Below are positions 13,171-18,115 of a stretch of 18,115 bases of DNA, one piece after another. The DNA is from Victivallales bacterium (lineage in GTDB: Bacteria; Verrucomicrobiota; Lentisphaeria; Oligosphaerales; Oligosphaeraceae). The stretch covers positions 1 through 18,115 of the forward strand of contig CAAGGB010000314.1 in the NCBI GenBank assembly GCA_900769285.1, read 5' to 3'. A program made the translations under genes and the position numbers. Position 1 is the first letter of the stretch. Every line of letters starts with the position of its first letter. A model generated the notes under the pieces. It saw only the letters and a list, made by a program, of their open reading frames with translations, was not told where the DNA came from and made no database searches.

Positions 13171-13905
13171 ATGACTCGTCTGGTGGTGAGGTTTACCTTG
13201 ATTGAGCTTCTGGTTGTCATTGCCATCATCGCGATCCTGGCGGCGATGCTGCTGCCGGCGCTGTCGAAGGCGCGTGAGAAGGCGCGGGCGATTTCGTGCG
13301 TGTCGAACATGAAGCAGCTGTCGCTGGCGCTGAACATATACACGGGCGACAGCAATGGGCAGTTGCCGTGCGCGTACGGCAACACGGGAAGCAGCAAGGG
13401 CGCATGGCATCAGGCCATCTACGGCAATGTGGGCGACACCAAGGTCTTCCGCTGCCCGAGCGTGACGGGGACGCTGACGGTCTGGCATACGGACAGCGCC
13501 GTGAAGCCGTCCGTGATACCGGTGTCGTATCTGTGCCACAGCGGCGGCAACATGTCGGACTTCTGCGGGGATGGCTGCGCGAAGCTGCCCATGAGCGTGA
13601 ACAGCTCCCTGAACGTCTCGGCGATTGCGGCCAGCTCGTCCCTGATTCTCATCGCCGAGAACAGCAACCGCATCAATCCGGCGCTGTGGAGTACCACGGG
13701 CGGCGACGCGGCCACGAACAATGTGAACTGGTCGCTGGTGAGCCATGGCGGACGCACCAACTTCGGCTTTGCCGATGGCCATGTCGAGCCGCTGAAGCCG
13801 CATGGGACCTACGGCTCCGTGAACCGGTGGTGCCCGGCGGGCAGCTCCAAGAACGGCGCGAAGCTGGTCGAGATGATGGCCGAGGCCAACAACTACATGA
13901 AGTGA
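13171..13905 (+). CDS. Type II/IV-like pseudopilin with H-X9-DG domain (3)
   Basis: A 244-residue pseudopilin. Start MTRLVVR then FTLIELLVVIAIIAILAAML: Glu+5 present, Arg in place of Gly at -1. One N-terminal membrane helix precedes a soluble domain ending in the H-X9-DG motif HGGRTNFGFADG (about 191-202) followed by HVEPLKPH. The body differs from pseudopilins 1 and 2 (no GDRKVWLCP block; instead GDTKVFRCP) and it ends in AEANNYMK, so it is a more distant paralogue. The frame is open upstream through the tRNA; I take the ATG at 13171 because AAAGGAGA sits 7 bases before it and the signal peptide starts there. The 13000-13170 leader has no promoter I can defend. It uses G-ending codons throughout, unlike the other two. 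Inner-membrane or envelope location is inferred. Confidence 0.92.
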   Translation: MTRLVVRFTLIELLVVIAIIAILAAMLLPALSKAREKARAISCVSNMKQLSLALNIYTGDSNGQLPCAYGNTGSSKGAWHQAIYGNVGDTKVFRCPSVTGTLTVWHTDSAVKPSVIPVSYLCHSGGNMSDFCGDGCAKLPMSVNSSLNVSAIAASSSLILIAENSNRINPALWSTTGGDAATNNVNWSLVSHGGRTNFGFADGHVEPLKPHGTYGSVNRWCPAGSSKNGAKLVEMMAEANNYMK

Positions 13906-13949
13906 CGCCGGTGGAACACACGCGGCGGGTTGGATGTCGGCGTGTCGTC

Positions 13950-14078
13950 TCAGGCCATGCTGGCGAGATGGTGGTTTTCCATCTGGTGCCGGATGACGAA
14001 TTCGTTCGTGTCGAAATGTTCCGCGATGTCCGCGATATCATCCTCGCAGAGCAGAGTTCTGCCTTCCAATCCTGTTGA
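13950..14078 (-). pseudogene. C-terminal gene remnant, possibly ImmA/IrrE-type peptidase
   Basis: About 42 codons ending at the stop 13950-13952, containing CEDDIADIAEHFDTNEFVI and then RHQMENHHLASMA. This resembles the helical C-terminal end of ImmA/IrrE (COG2856) metallopeptidases, where a D-I-x-x-L-A-x-x-F-x-V stretch is followed by a x-R-x-x-x-E-N-x-x-L element. The zinc motif HExxH is absent because upstream sequence is replaced by IS66-like debris on the other strand. The frame continues upstream without meaningful similarity. Assignment from memory of the family; tentative. Confidence 0.35.
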
Positions 14079-14358
14079 GGACGAGCTACGCTGATAGCTC
14101 TGCGAGCCGCACCGCACCTGAATATCGATAGCAGTCCCCGCAAGAATGTCATCCGCCCGCTCTACGTGGACCAGTGGAACAGGCTCTTCGTCAGGAGCCA
14201 GGGGGGCGGCACCCCGAATGTCCATCCTCGCCGGTCTCGCGGCTATCAGCAAAGAGAATGGCGTCGACTTCGAGGAGTGACTGCCGGATGTCCTTCTCTG
14301 GCTCGACAGCCTGCCCGCCAGCTGCCTTGGCGAGCTGCTGCCTCACGAATGGAAAGTG
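14079..14358 (+). pseudogene. IS66-family transposase, degraded C-terminal remnant
   Basis: Read on the plus strand, 14079-~14205 gives LRAAPHLNIDSSPRKNVIRP then LYVDQWNRLFVRSQGGG, which lines up with the IS66 C-terminal stretch (L-x-IDNN-x-x-ER-x-IRP, then RKNxLFxGSxxGG). Reading resumes in the next frame at 14221 as SILAGLAAISKENGVDFEE, meets an in-frame TGA (14278-14280), and goes on LPDVLLWLDSLP to LLPHEWKV, matching NGxDPxxYLxDVLxRLP and the terminal LLPWNWK of IS66. One frameshift, one nonsense codon and loss of DNN/ER residues make it dead. The N-terminal two-thirds is missing and no IS ends were found. Confidence 0.65.
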
Positions 14359-14360
14359 CG

Positions 14361-14537
14361 CCGCCGCACATTCCCTGACCTCTCATCACGCCGCCACGCC
14401 AATCGGGACGGCTTCCCTCGCGAGGACGCCCCCATTCGTGTTCAGCAAATTCCTATCAGTAACCTAAAATAGCACATTACATCTCTATAGCTAATAGACA
14501 CATTAGTAATATTTGTAGCAGAGATATTAACCAAATA
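14361..14537. other. Noncoding junction of GC-rich and AT-rich DNA
   Basis: GC-rich debris up to ~14455, then an abrupt change to AT-rich sequence. It contains a nested inverted repeat: ATCTCT (14481-14486) with AGAGAT (14520-14525), enclosing CTAAT/ATTAG (14491-14506). This lies just past the stop of the dpnA-like gene and may act as its transcript end. No gene seen. Confidence 0.55.
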
Positions 14538-15425
14538 TTAGAAAATATTATCGCCATATACTAGCAAATCTTCATGCAATTCATTATCCATGTTGATTGT
14601 ATCTAGATATCGAAGATCAGGAATGCGACTGCGAAAATCCATAGCAATTTCTGGAGCTTGGCATTCAGTAAAGCGCTTTACGCTTAATTCTAGAAACTCC
14701 TTTTCCTTATCTATGCCAAGAAAACGACGATTTAGCAAAGAACAGGCTATGCCTGTCGTTGAACTTCCCGTAAAGGGATCCAATACCCAGTCATGTTCAT
14801 TTGTACTTGCCAGTAAAATGCGGCAAAGCAAAGACAGAGGTTTTTGAGTGGGATGTTTTCCGTATCTTTTTTCCCAACGAGCAATGGCAGGCATTGTCCA
14901 AACATCGCGCATTTGCTCGCCTCCATTAATAGTCTTCATTAGCTCGTAATTGTAGAGATGTGAGACTTTCTTCTCCCTACGCGCCCAAATGATAAATTCA
15001 GTGGAATAGGTAAAATAGCGGCAAGATAAATTAGGCGGGGGATTGGTTTTCTGCCAAGTAATAACATTGAGTATCTTATAATTTTGCTCCGTTAGGGTAT
15101 GCGCAACTTGGAAGATATTGTGATATGTTCCGCTGATCCAAAGCGTGCCGCTGGGTTTCAGCACCTTTCGCACTGCCTCTAGCCATGCCTTTGTAAAAGA
15201 CAAATCATGTTCAATGCCCTGCGATTTATCCCAATCGCCCTTGTCTACACAGACCTGTTTCCCGCTTTGAACAGATATGCCACCATTGGATAAAAAATAT
15301 GGTGGATCGGCAAAAACCATATCAAATTGAAAGTTCCTTTTGGCAATATGTGACATTACTTCAACGCAGTCACCATTGCATAAACCAAATGTCCTACTTA
15401 TATTTTTGAAATATGTCTCGAGCAT
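14538..15425 (-). CDS. dpnA: DpnA-like adenine-N6 DNA methyltransferase (GATC, beta-class)
   Basis: A 295-residue second methylase of a DpnII-type system. Order of motifs: DPPY (40-43) first, then HPTQKP (191-196) and the AdoMet-binding DPFTGSSTTGIA (216-227), i.e. beta-class amino methyltransferase. In Streptococcus pneumoniae DpnA methylates GATC also in single-stranded DNA and protects incoming transforming DNA; the same role is inferred. Its ATG overlaps the stop of the Dam-like gene by one base (TGATG), showing tight coupling, with GGGGG as a possible ribosome site. It is the last gene of the operon. AT-rich with codon use very unlike the window's core genes, indicating transfer. Confidence 0.9.
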   Translation of the reverse strand: MLETYFKNISRTFGLCNGDCVEVMSHIAKRNFQFDMVFADPPYFLSNGGISVQSGKQVCVDKGDWDKSQGIEHDLSFTKAWLEAVRKVLKPSGTLWISGTYHNIFQVAHTLTEQNYKILNVITWQKTNPPPNLSCRYFTYSTEFIIWARREKKVSHLYNYELMKTINGGEQMRDVWTMPAIARWEKRYGKHPTQKPLSLLCRILLASTNEHDWVLDPFTGSSTTGIACSLLNRRFLGIDKEKEFLELSVKRFTECQAPEIAMDFRSRIPDLRYLDTINMDNELHEDLLVYGDNIF

Positions 15426-16402
15426 CAGACCCCCGTAACTAGATAGTTACTGATAAGCAGTTCACTCAATTTTCCACGCTTAGTTGGATTGGAATTCAGC
15501 ATTCGGTTGGCCTGCACTGAATGGATATGAAATCCCCGATATATGTGCTCAAAGAAATCATCATTTGGGCAAAGACTTTTAGGGTCGGAATTACTTAATA
15601 ACCACTGAGCGCCTTGAGCGTCCAAAGTGCTGCAACATTTTGCCAAACGCTGTTGCTCATCATCATCAAATCCCCCGGTACAGTACGAACAGAAACAGGA
15701 TGTTTCCGACAATGGTCGATAGGGTGGATCAAAGTAGATGAAGCAGTGTTCGTCTGAAGCTTCAACGGCCTTGGAAAAATCGCCACAGCGAATTTCAACA
15801 TCTGCCAAGGCATAACTATCTGCACGAATAGTCTCAGGATCGCAAATAAGTGGATTGTCATATCGACCATGGGGAACATTAAACTTACCTTTAGAGTTAA
15901 CGCGATACAAACCATTGAAACAGGTTCGATTTAAAAAAATAAAATGCGCGGAATGCTCAACAGGCGTATCTGTTCCGGAATTGAACGCATTACGTTTCTC
16001 ATAATAGAAAATTTTGCGTTCTTCATTATTCAGGGATAAGTATTCATCCTTAATATCCGTCAGAATCTCTATCAGCTTTTCTGGCATATCACGGATAGTT
16101 CGATAAACATTAATAAGTGATGGATTTGCGTCATTCAAGATAGTTTTCTTGAATTTCCTGCCATGAGAAACTAGCCAGAAGAAAAGAGCTCCTCCACCAA
16201 CAAATGGTTCAATATAGGTGGTTGAACTGTAGTCAAGGAAACTTGGAAAACGAGCTATCAAAGCAGGTATCAGTTGACTCTTTCCTCCAACCCATTTGAC
16301 AAAGGGCTTGGCATTGACGAAATCAGGCACAGCTACGGACGAATTATGACCTTTGCCAAGGTCAAACTCCATTTGTGGTTTATATGCCAATGCTTTGTCC
16401 AT
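15425..16402 (-). CDS. dpnM: Dam/DpnM-type adenine-N6 DNA methyltransferase (GATC)
   Basis: A 325-residue alpha-class adenine methylase that modifies GATC in double-stranded DNA to protect the host from the adjoining endonuclease. Motifs: KPFVKWVGGKSQLIPAL (motif X, 32-48), EPFVGGGALFFWL (motif I, 65-77), NRTCFNGLYRVNSKGKFNVP (158-177, the Dam-family target-region block), and DPPY (225-228). It has ~30 extra N-terminal residues relative to E. coli Dam. It starts 8 bases after the endonuclease stop (TAG AGAAGATA ATG) and overlaps dpnA. The operon order is endonuclease, DpnM-like, DpnA-like, differing from the dpnM-dpnA-dpnB order of S. pneumoniae. Low GC as its neighbours. Confidence 0.93.
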   Translation of the reverse strand: MDKALAYKPQMEFDLGKGHNSSVAVPDFVNAKPFVKWVGGKSQLIPALIARFPSFLDYSSTTYIEPFVGGGALFFWLVSHGRKFKKTILNDANPSLINVYRTIRDMPEKLIEILTDIKDEYLSLNNEERKIFYYEKRNAFNSGTDTPVEHSAHFIFLNRTCFNGLYRVNSKGKFNVPHGRYDNPLICDPETIRADSYALADVEIRCGDFSKAVEASDEHCFIYFDPPYRPLSETSCFCSYCTGGFDDDEQQRLAKCCSTLDAQGAQWLLSNSDPKSLCPNDDFFEHIYRGFHIHSVQANRMLNSNPTKRGKLSELLISNYLVTGV

Positions 16403-16410
16403 TATCTTCT

Positions 16411-17274
16411 CTATACAAAAAGCTCTTCGGCAATTCCAAGTTCTAAATCATGGATATTGAACAGGGTTTCCAGAACATCAAAAGTCTCTTCAAGATTATG
16501 TCTGGCGACCTTCCAACCTTTACCATCAGTAAACCAGACAAAAGTCACACCTGGTATGTTTCTGATTTCATTGGCAAGTGTCTTATAGCTCCTTGCGGTT
16601 TCATTCAACTTGGATCCGTTACTTGCATAAAAATTTGTTTCTATGACATATAATTGACTTTTCCCTTTGACAACAAAGTCAAAGCGCTTCTCAGTTTTGC
16701 CATCATTTGATACCTGAGACATGTCTATTCCAAACCTTGATTGAATTTCTGAAATGTACATCTCTTTGAAATAGGTTTCGCCCTTCACAAAACCAGCTTT
16801 CACAATAAATCTCTCCACCAAGTCTTCCATGGTATGCCCTCCCCGGTTCTTCCGTCCATTGGAATCCAATCCAGTTTCTACACCTGTAACATAATCGATC
16901 AAATCTCGAATGATGTGCTCAGATATAAGTGAGAATAATCCAGTTTTCTCCATAAAATAAGCATATTCTTCTATTGTCTGTATTCTTTTGTTGGAGAAAT
17001 CATAGGTAATCGCACCATTGTCATCTATTGCATGTATATGTGTGGAACGGACTGCAAGCAAAATGGGAATACAAGGAAGGGTCTCTGGATACTCATCAAT
17101 AAGTTCTAAGAAATCCTCGCGTATATTTTTGGAACCAATTAACGAATTCAAGATGTTCAGTGGAACCCGAATAGCGTCAACATTCGCAAAAACCTTTTTG
17201 AAATCCACATAATAGTCATATCCGGCAATGCTCTTACGGAAAGTATTAAACCAATCGTTAAAATTACGTTTCAT
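16411..17274 (-). CDS. dpnB: Type II restriction endonuclease, DpnII family (GATC)
   Basis: A 287-residue endonuclease of the DpnII/MboI family, cutting unmethylated GATC. Key blocks (in this numbering about 140-233): GRKNRGGHTMEDLVERF, FGIDMSQVSNDGKTEKRFDFV, and VIETNFYASNGSKLNETARSYK in parts; Asp199 and Glu212 with Asn214 form the PD-(D/E)xK-like site in which Asn replaces the usual Lys, a feature I recall for this family. The frame is open to a GTG at 17301 and there is an ATG at 17292, but a TATAAT hexamer at 17298-17293 would place the transcript start near 17286, so I choose ATG 17274; that length is also close to DpnII (288). Its start lacks a clear Shine-Dalgarno. First gene of the R-M operon. 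Confidence 0.92.
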   Translation of the reverse strand: MKRNFNDWFNTFRKSIAGYDYYVDFKKVFANVDAIRVPLNILNSLIGSKNIREDFLELIDEYPETLPCIPILLAVRSTHIHAIDDNGAITYDFSNKRIQTIEEYAYFMEKTGLFSLISEHIIRDLIDYVTGVETGLDSNGRKNRGGHTMEDLVERFIVKAGFVKGETYFKEMYISEIQSRFGIDMSQVSNDGKTEKRFDFVVKGKSQLYVIETNFYASNGSKLNETARSYKTLANEIRNIPGVTFVWFTDGKGWKVARHNLEETFDVLETLFNIHDLELGIAEELFV

Positions 17275-17292
17275 TTGTCTGTCTTTTTGCAT

Positions 17293-17298
17293 ATTATA
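17293..17298 (-). promoter_or_regulatory. -10 hexamer of the DpnII-type operon
   Basis: A perfect TATAAT on the minus strand, 18 bases before the chosen endonuclease ATG. The -35 region is AT-rich without a good hexamer. It would give a leader of only ~12 bases. Confidence 0.4.
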
Positions 17299-18040
17299 CA
17301 CCGATGTTTGTATTCTTTATTTGCTTCTGTTGTCGCTTTATTATGTTAGTTTTTTATCTGACTTGATGGCAAGCTCCAAAAGGATGTTCGAAGAGTGACA
17401 TCATTCAAACCATCATATTTTCCCTGTATAAATGCCATTCAACACATATACTCCAACTTTTTTGTGAATCTAGCAAGGAAGAATACACTAGCAAGTAACT
17501 ATGCATCTTTGTGAAAATACACAACGTTGTCTCCATGTTTCTTCCTGAACAAGCCAAGAGGACAGTTTGCTGTGATCAGACCTGACATGAGACACGTATC
17601 AACAGCCCTCCAAAAACAATATATAATTCATAGTTTCTTTTTCAAGTGGCGGAAGCGCTTTTCAAGGGTAAGCTACTGATATGTTCCGGTTTTGTGACCT
17701 GACCTGGAAGACCAGTCACTTCCTCAGCCTGACTATTTATAAAATACTAGATGGTGTGCGTATTTCTTCAAGCCAGGAATGGCTTCCATAAAATATCTTC
17801 TTTAATTTCGCTGCAATCTGGAGTGCCAGCGAAAAAATGCACATGACGCTACAGGAACTGACAGTGTGGCTGATTACCTTAATGTATGTCAGGCAGGACA
17901 TTACAGAAAGAGACACGTGCATGTTCGTTGGTGAATATATCATCTCTGTCCACTGTATTCCAGCGAAAAGGTTTCATTCAGATCCCCAAAAAGCGTTTTC
18001 CGTTCGGTGGGTTCTCTCTCGGTGCTTCTGAGGCTGTTTG
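17299..18040. other. AT-rich region with no recognisable gene
   Basis: About 740 bases upstream of the R-M operon. The only open frames are 60-70 codons (for example 17737-17943 minus and 17837-18031 plus), with no ribosome site and no recognisable similarity. It contains a small AAGCCA/TGGCTT hairpin near 17768-17783 and a GTGAC...GTCAC imperfect hairpin near 17693-17718. No integrase, tRNA or controller gene seen. Base composition is like the R-M genes, so it belongs to the same imported block. Confidence 0.6.
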
Positions 18041-18115
18041 CCCGACGGCGAGGCGCCGTCGGGACAGGCGCCGCTTCGCGGCGCAGGCACTTTTCGGCAG
18101 TTTTCCGCCCGACGG
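18041..18115 (-). repeat. Compound hairpin repeat, copy B (cut by the contig end)
   Basis: Contains CCCGACGGC/GCCGTCGGG (18041-18063, 5-base loop) and GCGCCGC/GCGGCGC (18068-18084, loop TTC), the reverse complement of the core of copy A at 3457-3492 with one base fewer in a loop. A CTTTTC box follows at 18090-18095, and from 18100 the flank GTTTTCCG and CCCGACGG begin again, so a second unit starts 67 bases after the first and is truncated by the end of the sequence. Sharp GC-rich boundary against the AT-rich DNA to its left. Confidence 0.9.

Noticed and set aside
12848..13174. Open frame beginning MPEWSNGTVSKTVIGFAYPGFE
   Set aside because: It is a translation of tRNA-Ser, a common spurious call. 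Likewise the in-frame extension of pseudopilin 3 across the tRNA was dropped.
17737..17943. 68-codon minus frame and the 64-codon plus frame at 17837-18031
   Set aside because: No ribosome site, no recognisable sequence, overlapping one another on opposite strands; expected by chance in AT-rich DNA.

Overview
The window looks like a piece of a high-GC bacterial chromosome from the Lentisphaerota/Victivallales (PVC) neighbourhood. This is inference from gene content: three short pseudopilins with an FTLIELLVVIAIIAILAAML start and a C-terminal H-X9-DG motif, two Gfo/Idh/MocA dehydrogenases, an unclassified GH42-like glycosidase, and a HisA of the eukaryotic (HIS6) type. No 16S or other marker is present, so the taxonomy is not proven. 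It is a draft contig: bases 1-20 are the 3' end of the Illumina universal adapter, and the last ~75 bases are a hairpin repeat that also occurs near 3.4-3.5 kb, so the right end probably stops at an assembly-breaking repeat.

Layout. 21-2900: a Ycf46-like AAA ATPase (minus) divergent from a Gfo/Idh/MocA oxidoreductase (plus), which ends in a textbook intrinsic terminator. 2938-3600: a Bcp-type peroxiredoxin (minus); its leader carries copy A of a compound hairpin repeat directly downstream of a good promoter. 3601-5470: two tandem pseudopilin paralogues (plus), then a noncoding patch with two direct repeats of a CACAAA-rich element. 5472-12656: a run of six minus-strand genes, in transcription order eukaryotic-type hisA, a second Gfo/Idh/MocA gene, a MurC-like ligase, a GH42-like glycosidase, then ptuA and ptuB of a Septu anti-phage system. 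The first four have gaps of 19-62 bases and could be one transcript; ptuA follows after 85 bases and overlaps ptuB by 4. 12809-13905: tRNA-Ser(CGA) with its own promoter and terminator, then a third pseudopilin (plus). 13906-14460: gene debris, including an IS66 transposase remnant. 14461-18030: a strikingly AT-rich island holding a complete DpnII-type (GATC) restriction-modification operon (endonuclease, Dam-like methylase, DpnA-like methylase; all minus), followed by ~700 bases with no recognisable gene.

How it works together. Core metabolism (His biosynthesis, peroxide defence, sugar oxidoreduction and glycoside cleavage, a wall-type ligase) is interleaved with two unrelated anti-phage modules, Septu and DpnII-type restriction. 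The DpnII module clearly looks horizontally acquired, given its base composition and the transposase debris on its flank. Septu is less obviously foreign. I found no CRISPR array, retron reverse transcriptase, integrase or prophage gene. The least explained items are the compound hairpin repeat, the inverted repeat straddling the hisA promoter, and the synonymous conservation among the pseudopilin starts.
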